From Planococcus liqunii (GTDB lineage Bacteria > Bacillota > Bacilli > Bacillales_A > Planococcaceae), in assembly GCF_030413595.1 (NCBI RefSeq), contig NZ_CP129238.1, positions 1,178,001-1,242,000 of the forward strand: 64,000 nt of DNA. The letters are read 5' to 3'. Each line of letters opens with the position of its first letter. Positions within the stretch are counted from its first letter, which is position 1. Shown one piece after another: positions 15,383 to 24,557 of this stretch. A model generated the notes under the pieces. It was given only the letters and a program-made list of their open reading frames with translations, made no database searches and was not told where the DNA came from. A program made the position numbers and the translations under genes.

Positions 15383-15937
15383 TTAATCGAGAGGATGTTG
15401 TCTTCTAGGGGGATATCGGCGCTTTGTCAAATAGACCATTTGGTGTTGATGAACCTGCTGTGCATTTTTAAAATAACGGCGCAACGATCCAGCAAAGGAA
15501 TGCTGATTCCTTAAAGCGATCGGAGATACATCGAGAGGAACGGTTACGCCATTGCTTAAATACACAATGCTGCCTTTTCCGCTGTCATCGCTTTCCACCA
15601 ATTCGACGGCGTCAAAATTGAGCCACACTGATTCTTTGTTTTTCGGAGAATGCGTAGGGAAGAAGAGAAGCGGATTGCCATAATACTCCCCGATAATAAT
15701 GGGCGGCTTGTGTTTGACGCGGACTGCTTTTTGGGAATAGAGAGTCGCGCTCTCCAGTGAACCCCTATAAAAACTGCATGAAGAACTGACTGTTTTGTAA
15801 ACGGACTCTTCTACGACAAACTCGCTTCGATCTTCAATAACACGTGTCCAGCTGCGATTGCCGTCTATATACGGCAAAAGTGCGTATGTATTGCTGCACA
15901 CCGTATAAGAAGAGGGCTGATGATTCCTTTTACCCAT
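15383..15937 (-). CDS. comK: Competence transcription factor ComK
   Basis: 184 residues (B. subtilis 192). The ATG at 15937 is chosen because GGGGGG lies 9 bases upstream; the frame opens 30 bases earlier. Family landmarks are 'TYALLPYIDGNRSWTRVIE', 'SCSFYRGSLESA', 'VKHKPPIIIGEYYGNPLLFFPT', 'WLNFDAVELV', 'YLSNGVTVPLDVS' and 'LRNQHSFAGSLRRYF'. ComK binds pairs of AT-boxes and activates the DNA-uptake genes, including its own promoter. The C-terminal tail is short and rich in Arg, Pro and His. An AT-box-like site lies upstream (16015-16027). It is divergent from the IDEAL-domain gene; whether the two are functionally linked cannot be told from sequence. Confidence 0.9.
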   Translation of the reverse strand: MGKRNHQPSSYTVCSNTYALLPYIDGNRSWTRVIEDRSEFVVEESVYKTVSSSCSFYRGSLESATLYSQKAVRVKHKPPIIIGEYYGNPLLFFPTHSPKNKESVWLNFDAVELVESDDSGKGSIVYLSNGVTVPLDVSPIALRNQHSFAGSLRRYFKNAQQVHQHQMVYLTKRRYPPRRQHPLD

Positions 15938-15972
15938 TATGCTATACCCCCCAAATTTACTATACAAATATT

Positions 15973-16000
15973 ATTGTAACAATAAATGGAAGATTTTCAA
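15973..16000 (-). promoter_or_regulatory. Possible comK promoter
   Basis: On the minus strand: TTGAAA (complement of 15995-16000), 16-base spacer, TACAAT (complement of 15973-15978), in strongly AT-rich DNA. Confidence 0.5.
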
Positions 16001-16014
16001 TTGTTTTTATTTCA

Positions 16015-16027
16015 AAAATAAAATTTT
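16015..16027. promoter_or_regulatory. ComK AT-box-like site
   Basis: AAAA-N5-TTTT lies just upstream of the candidate comK -35, consistent with autoregulation. Only one half-site is clear; the second box of a standard K-box is not evident, so this could be chance in AT-rich DNA. Confidence 0.35.
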
Positions 16028-16057
16028 TTCTATTTCATTAGAATTTTCAAAAAACAA

Positions 16058-16087
16058 TTGATTGTTGATAGCTTTATCATGTATACT
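16058..16087 (+). promoter_or_regulatory. Sigma-A promoter of IDEAL-domain gene
   Basis: TTGATT (16058-16063), 18-base spacer, TATACT (16082-16087), about 27 bases from the start codon. Confidence 0.65.
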
Positions 16088-16114
16088 AATGAAAAGCATT
16101 CGGGGTGATGAAGA

Positions 16115-16354
16115 ATGGAAAACTATTATTCTTATGCTGACTTCATGAAAGCGATGGCTCAAACGAAGAAAATCACTGAAGCGGAAAAACTGCTGAACGA
16201 TATTTATCTGGATCTATTCTTGAAGCATGTACACCGCTCACAGCAGGAAGAACAGCTCATGACGCTTATCGACCAAGCCCTGGACAACAACGACCGTGAA
16301 GCATTTGCCACTTATTCAGCCCAATTGCAGGCTTTAAAGTGCGAAGATGAATAA
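16115..16354 (+). CDS. IDEAL-domain small protein
   Basis: 79 residues, acidic and helical. The C-terminal half has 'LMTLIDQALDNNDREAFATYSAQLQAL', matching the IDEAL domain (named for an I-D-E-A-L-like motif, here IDQALD). The family is short, limited to Bacillales and functionally poorly understood. The ATG is preceded by GGGGTGATG. It is a single-gene unit with its own promoter and a strong terminator, divergent from comK. Confidence 0.85.
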   Translation: MENYYSYADFMKAMAQTKKITEAEKLLNDIYLDLFLKHVHRSQQEEQLMTLIDQALDNNDREAFATYSAQLQALKCEDE

Positions 16355-16360
16355 AAATCA

Positions 16361-16388
16361 AAACCGCCCTTAAGGGGCGGTTTTTTTA
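16361..16388 (+). terminator. Terminator of IDEAL-domain gene
   Basis: AAACCGCCC (16361-16369) pairs with GGGCGGTTT (16375-16383), with extra Ts after. Confidence 0.88.
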
Positions 16389-16413
16389 TTTTGCTTCAAA
16401 AAAGATGCCTCAA

Positions 16414-16427
16414 AAAACATACGTTCG
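16414..16427 (+). promoter_or_regulatory. Probable LexA (DinR) box of uvrBA
   Basis: AAAACATACGTTCG: the right half GTTCG is perfect and the left half matches at 3 of 5 positions against CGAAC-N4-GTTCG, with the central purine/pyrimidine pattern kept. It lies directly upstream of the uvrB -35. uvrB is a known SOS gene in B. subtilis. Confidence 0.55.
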
Positions 16428-16431
16428 CTTT

Positions 16432-16459
16432 TTGTTAGGGGATTTTTAGGGCATATGAT
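16432..16459 (+). promoter_or_regulatory. Sigma-A promoter of uvrBA
   Basis: TTGTTA (16432-16437), 16-base spacer, TATGAT (16454-16459), about 37 bases before the uvrB ATG. Confidence 0.6.
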
Positions 16460-16496
16460 AAAATAGGGACAGCGAAACAAACGGGAGGACGTTAAG

Positions 16497-18479
16497 ATGA
16501 AACAGGAATTTAAACTCCAGGCACCTTATGAGCCGGCAGGAGATCAGCCTGCAGCCATAGCAGAACTTACACAAGGCATCATTAATGGCAAGCGTTGCCA
16601 GACTTTGCTCGGTGCAACAGGTACAGGGAAAACTTACACCATGTCGAATGTCATTCAGCAAGTGAAAAAGCCGACGCTCGTCATGGCGCACAACAAAACA
16701 TTGGCAGGGCAGCTTTACAGTGAATTCAAGGAATTCTTTCCGGATAACGCGGTTGAATATTTTGTCAGTTATTACGATTACTATCAGCCGGAAGCTTACG
16801 TGCCCCAATCAGATACGTATATAGAAAAAGATGCAAGCATCAACGATGAAATCGACAAACTTCGCCACTCCGCGACAAGTTCGTTGTTTGAGCGGGATGA
16901 TGTCATTGTCATTGCTTCCGTATCCTGCATTTACGGCCTCGGTTCTCCTAAAGAGTACCGGGAGCTTGTCGTTTCTCTCCGGAAAGGAATGGAAATCGAA
17001 CGCAATCAGCTGCTGCGGAAATTGGTGGATGTCCAGTATGAGCGAAACGACATCAACTTCATCCGCGGAACTTTCCGCGTTCGCGGAGACGTAGTGGAAA
17101 TTTTTCCGGCATCACGCGATGAACGCTGTCTGCGTGTTGAGTTTTTTGGAGATGAAATCGATCGGATCCGTGAAGTGGATGCGTTGACCGGTGAAATTAT
17201 CGGCGAGCGGGAACATGTCGCGATCTTCCCGGCATCCCACTTCGTTACCCGAGAAGAAAAAATGGTGAAAGCCATTGAAAATATTGAAGCGGAACTGGAA
17301 GAACGCTTAAAAGAAATGCGTGCAGAAGATAAACTGCTTGAAGCGCAGCGCCTTGAACAGCGCACACGCTACGATTTGGAAATGATGCGGGAAATGGGCT
17401 TTTGCTCAGGCATCGAAAACTATTCCCGCCACTTGACGCTGCGCCCTCCAGGCGCCCAGCCTTACACGCTCATCGATTACTTCCCGGAAGATTTCCTGCT
17501 GGTAGTCGATGAAAGCCATGTCACGCTGCCGCAGGTCCGCGGCATGTTCAACGGTGACCAGGCACGCAAGAAAGTGTTGGTCGACCATGGTTTCCGCCTG
17601 CCTTCAGCGATGGACAACCGGCCGCTGACATTCGATGAATTTGAAAAGCATATCCATCAGGCCGTTTTTGTTTCCGCAACGCCGGGGCCATATGAATTGG
17701 AACATACACCGGAAATGGTGGAACAGATTATCCGGCCGACCGGACTGTTGGATCCGACCATTGAAGTGCGTCCGATCGAAGGCCAGATCGATGACTTAAT
17801 GGATGAAATCCGCCAGCGCACGGAAAGAAATGAACGGGTGCTCGTAACAACATTAACGAAGAAAATGTCCGAAGACCTGACGGCTTATTTGAAAGAAGCA
17901 GGGATTAAAGTCAATTACCTGCACTCGGAGATCAAGACACTGGAGCGAATCGAAATTATCCGTGAATTGCGGATGGGTGTTTACGATGTGCTTGTCGGCA
18001 TCAACTTGCTTCGGGAAGGGCTGGACATTCCGGAAGTTTCTCTTGTCACCATCCTTGATGCCGACAAGGAAGGCTTCTTGCGGTCAGAACGCTCGCTTAT
18101 TCAAACGATGGGGCGTGCGGCGCGGAATTCCAACGGCCATGTCATCATGTACGCCGATAAAATGACCGACTCGATGCAAAAAGCGATTGATGAAACGACA
18201 CGCCGGCGCACGATACAGGCCGCTTACAATGAAAAACATGGCATTACGCCAATTACAATCGAAAAGAAAATCCGGGATGTGATCCGGGCCACGGTCGCAG
18301 CAGAAGAGACGGAAGAATACGTTTCAAAAGCGGCAGCCGGCAAGAAGCTCAAAAAAGAAGATCGCGTGAAATTGATTACTTTACTGGAAACAGAAATGAA
18401 AGAAGCAGCCAAAGCGCTCGATTTCGAACGGGCAGCCGAACTGCGAGATACAGTGCTGGAATTGAAAGCGGAAGGGTGA
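16497..18479 (+). CDS. uvrB: Excinuclease ABC subunit B
   Basis: 660 residues, full length. This is the helicase-fold DNA damage-verification subunit of nucleotide excision repair. Walker A '[10 protein letters not shown]' (about 40-49), the beta-hairpin region '[21 protein letters not shown]', '[10 protein letters not shown]', helicase motif VI 'QTMGRAARN' and the C-terminal UVR domain '[22 protein letters not shown]' are intact. ATG after GGGAGG. It is followed by uvrA after 6 bases, one operon, probably LexA-controlled. Confidence 0.97.
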   Translation: MKQEFKLQAPYEPAGDQPAAIAELTQGIINGKRCQTLLGATGTGKTYTMSNVIQQVKKPTLVMAHNKTLAGQLYSEFKEFFPDNAVEYFVSYYDYYQPEAYVPQSDTYIEKDASINDEIDKLRHSATSSLFERDDVIVIASVSCIYGLGSPKEYRELVVSLRKGMEIERNQLLRKLVDVQYERNDINFIRGTFRVRGDVVEIFPASRDERCLRVEFFGDEIDRIREVDALTGEIIGEREHVAIFPASHFVTREEKMVKAIENIEAELEERLKEMRAEDKLLEAQRLEQRTRYDLEMMREMGFCSGIENYSRHLTLRPPGAQPYTLIDYFPEDFLLVVDESHVTLPQVRGMFNGDQARKKVLVDHGFRLPSAMDNRPLTFDEFEKHIHQAVFVSATPGPYELEHTPEMVEQIIRPTGLLDPTIEVRPIEGQIDDLMDEIRQRTERNERVLVTTLTKKMSEDLTAYLKEAGIKVNYLHSEIKTLERIEIIRELRMGVYDVLVGINLLREGLDIPEVSLVTILDADKEGFLRSERSLIQTMGRAARNSNGHVIMYADKMTDSMQKAIDETTRRRTIQAAYNEKHGITPITIEKKIRDVIRATVAAEETEEYVSKAAAGKKLKKEDRVKLITLLETEMKEAAKALDFERAAELRDTVLELKAEG

Positions 18480-18485
18480 TAAAGC

Positions 18486-21368
18486 TTGAAAAATCAGGAA
18501 ATACGAATCCAAGGCGCGCGTGCGCATAATTTAAAAAACATTGATGTCGTCATTCCACGGGATCAGCTTGTGGTTATGACGGGCCTTTCCGGTTCAGGGA
18601 AATCTTCTTTGGCATTTGATACGATTTACGCGGAAGGGCAGCGAAGATATGTGGAGTCGCTGTCTTCTTATGCCCGCCAGTTTTTAGGGCAAATGGACAA
18701 GCCGGATGTCGACTCGATTGAAGGTTTGTCGCCGGCGATTTCCATTGACCAGAAGACGACGAGCAAAAATCCGCGTTCGACAGTAGCTACCGTAACCGAG
18801 ATTTATGATTATATGCGTTTAATGTATGCGCGAATCGGAAAGCCGATCTGCCCGAATCACGGCATTGAAATTTCATCCCAAACCATTGAACAGATGGTGG
18901 ACCGTCTGCTGGAATATCCGGAGCGGACCAAAATGCAGATTTTAGCACCGGTCGTTTCAGGAAGAAAAGGCACTCATGCAAAATTGCTGGAAGACATTAA
19001 AAAACAGGGATATGTACGTGTGCGGGTCAATGGCGATTTGGTTGACCTGGATGATGACATCAACTTGGATAAAAACAAAAAACATTCGATTGAAGTGGTC
19101 ATTGACCGCGTCATTATGAAAGAAGGCATTGCCACACGCCTCAGCGATTCCCTGGAATCTGCGCTGCGCATTGCGGATGGCCGGGTGTTGGTCGATGTCA
19201 TGGAACAGGAAGAGCTGTTGTTCAGCGAGCACCACGCCTGCCCAATTTGCGGATTTTCCATCGGTGAACTGGAGCCGCGCATGTTCTCGTTCAACTCGCC
19301 GTTTGGCGCCTGCCCGGAATGCGATGGGCTTGGCCATAAACTGGAAGTGGATCCGGACCTTGTGATTCCGGACTGGAGCGTTTCATTGGAAAACGATGCA
19401 CTTGCTCCGTGGAAACCGACAAGTTCGCAATATTATCCGCAGATGCTGAAAGCCGTCTGCAACCATTACAAAATTGACATGACAGTGCCCGTCAGCGAAT
19501 TGCCGGAAGAACACATTCAGATTTTGCTTCACGGCTCCGGCCATGACAAAATCCGTTTCCGCTACGAAAACGACTACGGACAAATCCGCGACAACCACAT
19601 CCATTTTGAAGGCGTCATGACCAATGTCGACCGGCGCTTCCGGGAAACATCTTCGGATTGGACCCGCGAACAAATGGAAAAATACATGGGCGAACAGCCT
19701 TGCCCTGCTTGTAAAGGCCATCGGTTAAAACCGGAATCACTCGCAGTGAAAGTGAATGATTTGCATATTGGCCTGGTTTCCGAGTTTTCAATTGTTGAAG
19801 CGGATGAGTTTTTCGAGAATCTGGTATTGTCGGAAAAAGACGCACAAATTGCAAGTGCCATCGTCCGGGAAATCCGTGAACGGGTCAGTTTCCTGATCAA
19901 CGTCGGGCTCGATTATTTAACTTTAAACCGGGCTTCCGGTACATTGTCTGGCGGCGAAGCGCAGCGGATCCGCCTGGCGACGCAAATCGGTTCAAGGCTG
20001 ACAGGTGTCTTATACATCTTGGATGAGCCATCCATCGGCCTGCATCAGCGGGACAACGACCGGTTGATCGGTGCGCTGAAAGACATGCGCGATTTAGGAA
20101 ATACCTTGATTGTTGTAGAACACGATGAAGATACGATGCTGGCAGCCGATTACTTGATTGATATCGGGCCAGGAGCCGGAGTGCACGGCGGTGAAATCAT
20201 TGCGGCCGGTACTCCTGAGAAAGTGATGAAAAACAAAAAGTCCTTAACGGGCCAATATTTGAACGGAACAAAATTCATTCCGCTGCCTGCAGAGCGAAGA
20301 CAGTCGGACGGCCGCGCAATTTCCATCCGCGGCGCAAACGAAAACAACTTGAAAAAAGTAAGCGTGGATATCCCACTGGGCATGTTCGTAGCGGTCACAG
20401 GCGTATCCGGATCGGGGAAAAGTACGTTGATCAATGAAATCCTCTACAAATCGCTCGCCAGCAAATTGAACCGGGCACGGATAAAACCCGGCAAGCACGA
20501 TTCGATTGAAGGCATTGACGAACTTGAAAAAGTGATTGATATTGACCAATCGCCGATCGGCCGGACGCCGCGGTCCAATCCTGCTACTTATACCGGTGTA
20601 TTCGACGATATCCGCGATGTCTATGCATCGACGAACGAAGCGAAAGTGCGCGGCTATAAAAAAGGGCGTTTCAGTTTCAACGTCAAGGGCGGACGCTGTG
20701 AAGCATGCCGTGGAGATGGTATTATAAAAATAGAAATGCATTTCCTGCCGGATGTTTACGTTCCATGCGAAGTCTGCCATGGCAAACGCTATAACCGGGA
20801 AACCCTGGAAGTGAAGTACAAAGACAAGAGCATTTCAGATGTATTGGAAATGACTGCCGAAGCCGCTTCCCAGTTTTTTGAGAACCATCCGAAAATCCAC
20901 CGCAAATTAAAGACGATTGTGGATGTGGGATTAGGCTATGTCACATTGGGGCAGCCGGCTACGACTTTGTCCGGGGGTGAAGCGCAGCGGGTGAAACTTG
21001 CTTCCGAATTGCATAAACGCTCGAACGGCAAATCCTTCTATATATTGGACGAACCGACAACTGGGCTTCATGCGGATGATATTTCACGCCTGCTTCTTGT
21101 GCTTCAGCGCCTGGTGGATAATGGCGATACCGTATTGACCATCGAGCACAACCTGGATGTCATCAAAACGGCGGATTACATCATCGACCTCGGGCCGGAA
21201 GGCGGAGACCAAGGCGGTACCATTCTTGCTACCGGAACACCGGAAGACATCGCCAACGTCAAAGGCTCTTACACGGGCAAATACCTGGGCCCAATTTTGG
21301 AACGAGATCGTGCCCGCATGGGAGCGCAAGTCAAGAAAGCGACACGCAAGAAAAAAGTAGCGAAATGA
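18486..21368 (+). CDS. uvrA: Excinuclease ABC subunit A
   Basis: 960 residues. A TTG start at 18486 with GAAGGGTGATAAAG upstream (part of it inside the uvrB end). It has two ABC-type ATPase modules: Walker A '[13 protein letters not shown]' near residue 31-43 and '[12 protein letters not shown]' near 640-650. Each has an 'LSGGEAQR' signature. Zinc-binding Cys clusters are visible ('[14 protein letters not shown]', '[10 protein letters not shown]', '[20 protein letters not shown]'). It loads UvrB at lesions. The basic tail '[11 protein letters not shown]' ends the protein. The TGA stop overlaps a sigma-W type promoter reading into yvlB. Confidence 0.97.
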   Translation: MKNQEIRIQGARAHNLKNIDVVIPRDQLVVMTGLSGSGKSSLAFDTIYAEGQRRYVESLSSYARQFLGQMDKPDVDSIEGLSPAISIDQKTTSKNPRSTVATVTEIYDYMRLMYARIGKPICPNHGIEISSQTIEQMVDRLLEYPERTKMQILAPVVSGRKGTHAKLLEDIKKQGYVRVRVNGDLVDLDDDINLDKNKKHSIEVVIDRVIMKEGIATRLSDSLESALRIADGRVLVDVMEQEELLFSEHHACPICGFSIGELEPRMFSFNSPFGACPECDGLGHKLEVDPDLVIPDWSVSLENDALAPWKPTSSQYYPQMLKAVCNHYKIDMTVPVSELPEEHIQILLHGSGHDKIRFRYENDYGQIRDNHIHFEGVMTNVDRRFRETSSDWTREQMEKYMGEQPCPACKGHRLKPESLAVKVNDLHIGLVSEFSIVEADEFFENLVLSEKDAQIASAIVREIRERVSFLINVGLDYLTLNRASGTLSGGEAQRIRLATQIGSRLTGVLYILDEPSIGLHQRDNDRLIGALKDMRDLGNTLIVVEHDEDTMLAADYLIDIGPGAGVHGGEIIAAGTPEKVMKNKKSLTGQYLNGTKFIPLPAERRQSDGRAISIRGANENNLKKVSVDIPLGMFVAVTGVSGSGKSTLINEILYKSLASKLNRARIKPGKHDSIEGIDELEKVIDIDQSPIGRTPRSNPATYTGVFDDIRDVYASTNEAKVRGYKKGRFSFNVKGGRCEACRGDGIIKIEMHFLPDVYVPCEVCHGKRYNRETLEVKYKDKSISDVLEMTAEAASQFFENHPKIHRKLKTIVDVGLGYVTLGQPATTLSGGEAQRVKLASELHKRSNGKSFYILDEPTTGLHADDISRLLLVLQRLVDNGDTVLTIEHNLDVIKTADYIIDLGPEGGDQGGTILATGTPEDIANVKGSYTGKYLGPILERDRARMGAQVKKATRKKKVAK

Positions 21369-21391
21369 AACCTTTTGCATCACTAAACGTA
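21366..21391 (+). promoter_or_regulatory. Sigma-W type promoter of yvlB
   Basis: TGAAAC (21366-21371), exactly 16 bases, then CGTA (21388-21391). This is a full match to the Bacillus sigma-W consensus TGAAAC-N16-CGTA. The yvlABCD operon is a known sigma-W target in B. subtilis, which supports the assignment. Confidence 0.85.
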
Positions 21392-21424
21392 TGATTAAGA
21401 AGAACATTCAGTTGATTTTTTGCT

Positions 21425-21481
21425 TAGCAGGGCAGCTGCCAAGATTCCTTTCGAAAAGGGAATCACACTGCTGCCTGGCTA
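21425..21481 (+). other. Two-part RNA hairpin in the yvlB leader
   Basis: TAGCAGGGCAG (21425-21435) pairs at 10 of 11 positions with CTGCCTGGCTA (21471-21481) and encloses GATTCC/GGAATC (21443-21448/21459-21464). There is no T-run after it, so it is not an ordinary terminator. It lies in the 5' leader of the sigma-W transcript, 30 bases before the ribosome site. Confidence 0.55.
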
Positions 21482-21514
21482 GTCATCTAACCGACGAAGA
21501 GGAGGCCGCAATAC

Positions 21515-22690
21515 ATGCAAAGTGAAAAAGAACGCATTTTGGACATGGTGGAAAATGGCACCATTACGGCAAGAGAAGCAGTAGAGCTACTGAAAGCAGT
21601 AGACGGCGGAGGAGACCGCGACCAGTCATCCCGCAACTACAGCCGGGACGATTACCGTGAAAAGCGCGGCAGACGCGGCTTGTTCAGACCGGAAGACATG
21701 GTGAAGAAATTCTCGAAAGATTTATCCCGTGATTTTTCAAAGGACTTTTCGAAAAACCTTTCAAAAGATTTTAACCAGTTGAGCGACCGCATGATGCAGT
21801 TTATGCAAAGCTCGGTCGGCAAACTTAAAACGATGGAATTCGATTCCCCGTTCGGAGAAGCTTTCCAGTTCACGCATACATTCAGACAGGAAAATGTGGA
21901 CATCCGCAACATCATTACAGACATTGCAAATGGCCAGCTTGAAATTTTCCCGTCGCAGGATGATACCATCCGCGCGGAATGCAGCGTGAAAGCGTATCGT
22001 GCTGAATCTGAAGAACAGGCGAAAGAAGATTTCCTGGATAAGTTTGTCTTCATTGCGGATGACCAGAAACTTCGCATCATCAGTGATTTGAAAACCACTC
22101 AAGTAAATGTCTTGCTGTATGTGCCGGCAAAGACATATGACCACATCACAGCGCGTTTATTCAACGGCGGATTTTCCATGAAACGCATCAATACGGCATT
22201 GATCAAAGTCAAAACGGCCAACGGCAAAATTGACTTGAAGAACGTTGAATTTGATGATGCTGAATTGGAAACAGCTAACGGAGCAATCCAAGTGCAGGAA
22301 GTGCAAGGAAAAGTGATGGAAACAGAAACATTGAATGGCCGCATCTACATTGACGGCGATATCCAGACAACGGAAGCAAAATCGTTGAACGGCAATGTGG
22401 TTATAACGACTCGCTCTACAGAAGCACGCAAAGTGGAAGCCAAAACATTGGCGGGCAATGTGGAAATCTATATTCCGTCCCATCTTCCATTAAGAGGAGA
22501 AGTTTCTTCCAACCTCGGCAAAATGGATGTGCTGCTTTCTGATGTTGAGCACACACATGAGCAAGGCCAGTTTATGCAAAAGTCTATCCGTTTTTCAAAA
22601 GAAAGCGGAGAAGCGGTGGCAGCACCTCTTCTTGTATACGGTGAAACGAAAACAGGCACCGTACTTGTGCGTTATTTAACAGTTGAATAA
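21515..22690 (+). CDS. yvlB: YvlB-like DUF4097 envelope-stress protein
   Basis: 391 residues. ATG after AGAGGAGG. The N-terminus (1-30) 'EKERILDMVENGTITAREAVELLKAV' is the short helical YvlB/LiaX-type domain. A charged linker carries a repeated 'SKDLSRDFSKDFSKNLSKD' stretch, and then a long right-handed beta-sheet DUF4097 domain (about 130-390) contains repeats such as 'TANGKIDLKNVEFDDAELETANGAI'. No signal peptide is visible. The family is linked to the envelope-stress response in Bacillales; with the sigma-W promoter a role in resisting membrane or peptide stress is inferred. The yvlACD partners of B. subtilis are absent here, so the gene is alone. Confidence 0.88.
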   Translation: MQSEKERILDMVENGTITAREAVELLKAVDGGGDRDQSSRNYSRDDYREKRGRRGLFRPEDMVKKFSKDLSRDFSKDFSKNLSKDFNQLSDRMMQFMQSSVGKLKTMEFDSPFGEAFQFTHTFRQENVDIRNIITDIANGQLEIFPSQDDTIRAECSVKAYRAESEEQAKEDFLDKFVFIADDQKLRIISDLKTTQVNVLLYVPAKTYDHITARLFNGGFSMKRINTALIKVKTANGKIDLKNVEFDDAELETANGAIQVQEVQGKVMETETLNGRIYIDGDIQTTEAKSLNGNVVITTRSTEARKVEAKTLAGNVEIYIPSHLPLRGEVSSNLGKMDVLLSDVEHTHEQGQFMQKSIRFSKESGEAVAAPLLVYGETKTGTVLVRYLTVE

Positions 22691-22700
22691 TTAAAAGTGG

Positions 22701-22729
22701 AAACCGGCATATGCGTATGCCGGTTTTTT
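22701..22729 (+). terminator. Terminator of yvlB
   Basis: AAACCGGCATA (22701-22711), loop TGCG, TATGCCGG + TTTTTT (22716-22729). Confidence 0.9.
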
Positions 22730-22824
22730 CTATTCTTGAGCTCACTTGAAAGTTGCGGTACTGTTTAAATAGGCCGATAATTTTGTCAATGGCTATAAGT
22801 GGAACTGAAAGAGGAGGATGACAC

Positions 22825-24066
22825 ATGGCAGATTCAACGATTTCAACGCGGATTGCAGAAGCTTTCCGGCAGTTAACAGAACAGGAAGCTGTGAAAAAGG
22901 GGCTTTCGTTCATTGAACAAGATCATGCACAAACCATTGCCGACCAGATTGCGTTGACAGAAATTCCGGCGCCGCCGTTTAAAGAGCAGCAGCGGGCTGA
23001 AGAGTTCATGCGGAGATTGCAGGAATTGAGGCTTGAAGAAGTCCAAATGGACATGGAAGGGAATGTGTTCGGATTGCGCAGAGGAACAGGCAATGGTCCA
23101 ACAATCTTTGTGTCTGCCCATTTGGATACGGTTTTCCCGGAAGGCACAGATACAACGGTGAGCCAAAAAGAAGGTGTCATGTATGCCCCGGGCATCGGCG
23201 ATGACACAAGGGGCTTGGCCGAGCTGCTTGCGGTAGTGCGTGCACTGAATGAAGCGGACATTAAGACCAGTGGAGATATCCTATTCGGGGGAACGGTCGG
23301 CGAAGAAGGCGCCGGTGATTTGCGCGGCGTGAAAGCCTTTTTTGATGGGCGTTCCGACATAGATGCTTTTGTATCGATGGACGGGGAAGGGTATGATCAC
23401 ATCACTTATCTGGCAACAGGCAGTTTCCGCTACACCATTACATATAAAGGACCGGGCGGCCATAGTTTCGGCGCATTTGGAACGCCGAGCGCCACGCATG
23501 CGCTTGGCCGGGCGATTGCGGCAATTGCCGATCTTGAAACGCCTTCCCAGCCTAAAACAACGTTTTCTATCGGCCAAGTGTCTGGCGGCACGTCCGTGAA
23601 TGCGATTGCCCAGGAAGCCAGCATGTCTGTCGATCTGCGTTCCAATGACCAGCAAGAACTTGAGAAACTGGAAAGCCGATTTTTAGAAATCGTGAAAGCG
23701 GCAAGGGACGATGAAAATAACAGATGGAAAGATGACCGCTTGCAAGTGGGAATCGAACGCTTCGGCAACCGGGCGCCGGCAAGCCAGCCGGCAGATGCGC
23801 CCATTGTGCACATTGCCTGTGCTGCGGTGAAATCGATTGGCGGCCAGCCAAAACTTGGAGAGCCGAGCAGCACAGATTCCAATTACCCGATGAGCCTTGG
23901 CATTCCCGCCGTTACTATCGGGCTTGGCGGAGATTTCGGCGGAGCACATACGCTGGAAGAATGGCACAATCCGAAAAACGGCCATCTCGGAATCCAAAAA
24001 AGCTTTATGACCGTATTGGGATTGGCAGGAGTAGACGGAGTTTGCGAAGCACTTCTTAAAGAATAA
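22825..24066 (+). CDS. M20 family metallopeptidase
   Basis: 413 residues, cytosolic. ATG after AGAGGAGGATG. Two-zinc site ligands are in place: 'SAHLDTVFPEG' (His/Asp), 'GIGDDTRGLAELL' (bridging Asp), 'GTVGEEGAGDLRG' (Glu pair), 'DGEG', and a C-terminal His in 'AHTLEEW'. A dimerisation/lid domain with 'GPGGHSFGAFGTPSA' lies between. This is the peptidase-T/CPG2-like arrangement, pointing to a di- or tripeptidase or deacylase; the exact substrate is unknown. It is a single-gene unit between terminators, with a weak promoter candidate TTGCGG-17-GATAAT at 22753-22781. Confidence 0.9.
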   Translation: MADSTISTRIAEAFRQLTEQEAVKKGLSFIEQDHAQTIADQIALTEIPAPPFKEQQRAEEFMRRLQELRLEEVQMDMEGNVFGLRRGTGNGPTIFVSAHLDTVFPEGTDTTVSQKEGVMYAPGIGDDTRGLAELLAVVRALNEADIKTSGDILFGGTVGEEGAGDLRGVKAFFDGRSDIDAFVSMDGEGYDHITYLATGSFRYTITYKGPGGHSFGAFGTPSATHALGRAIAAIADLETPSQPKTTFSIGQVSGGTSVNAIAQEASMSVDLRSNDQQELEKLESRFLEIVKAARDDENNRWKDDRLQVGIERFGNRAPASQPADAPIVHIACAAVKSIGGQPKLGEPSSTDSNYPMSLGIPAVTIGLGGDFGGAHTLEEWHNPKNGHLGIQKSFMTVLGLAGVDGVCEALLKE

Positions 24067-24068
24067 GG

Positions 24069-24104
24069 AAAACAGGCAGCGGAAATTTTCCGCTGCCTGT
24101 TTTT
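24069..24104. terminator. Bidirectional terminator
   Basis: AAAACAGGCAGCGGAAA and TTTTCCGCTGCCTGTTTT form a 17-bp near-perfect stem with T-runs on both strands. It serves the M20 peptidase gene and the convergent DUF1801 gene, whose stop codon touches the hairpin. Confidence 0.92.
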
Positions 24105-24531
24105 AATTGTATTCACGATATAAGTCCTGAAGGAAATCAATCGATTCGGTGATCAATTCTTTTAGCACGTCGGTATCGATATCTTCCAGTTTGTTGATGT
24201 AGACGCATGATTTTCCGCTGGTGTGTTTGCCGAATTTGGCAAGCAGCTGCTCGCGGTCCGGGTCACCGGTGGCAAAATACAAGCTGGTTTTCACTTTGCG
24301 CGGGGAAAAGCCGACAAGCGGTGCATCTCCTTCATGGCCGGATTCATAGACGTAATGATACGAACCGAAGCCGATAATGCTCGGTCCCCACATTTTCGGC
24401 GGAAAGCCGCTGGTTTCTTCGAAAATCTCAAGCAAGCGGTAAGCGTCCTGTTTTTTCTTTGGGTTTTCCACAGTGTCTTCGATAAACTGGATGACGTCAG
24501 AATCGGTTTCTTTCGTTTTGGGTTCATACAT
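24103..24531 (-). CDS. DUF1801 domain protein
   Basis: 142 residues. The ATG at 24531 has AGAGGGA upstream; the upstream in-frame extension overlaps the GTPase gene and is not supported. The core 'MWGPSIIGFGSYHYVYESGHEGDAPLVGFSPRK' (residues about 45-77) and 'KTSLYFATGDP' are characteristic of the YdhG/DUF1801 fold. Members are small soluble proteins; some relatives are linked to intracellular iron handling, but no function is proven. The gene follows the TetM-like GTPase gene by 26 bases and probably shares its transcript. Confidence 0.88.
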   Translation of the reverse strand: MYEPKTKETDSDVIQFIEDTVENPKKKQDAYRLLEIFEETSGFPPKMWGPSIIGFGSYHYVYESGHEGDAPLVGFSPRKVKTSLYFATGDPDREQLLAKFGKHTSGKSCVYINKLEDIDTDVLKELITESIDFLQDLYREYN

Positions 24532-24557
24532 ACGGAATCCCTCTTTTCGGTTGGAGT

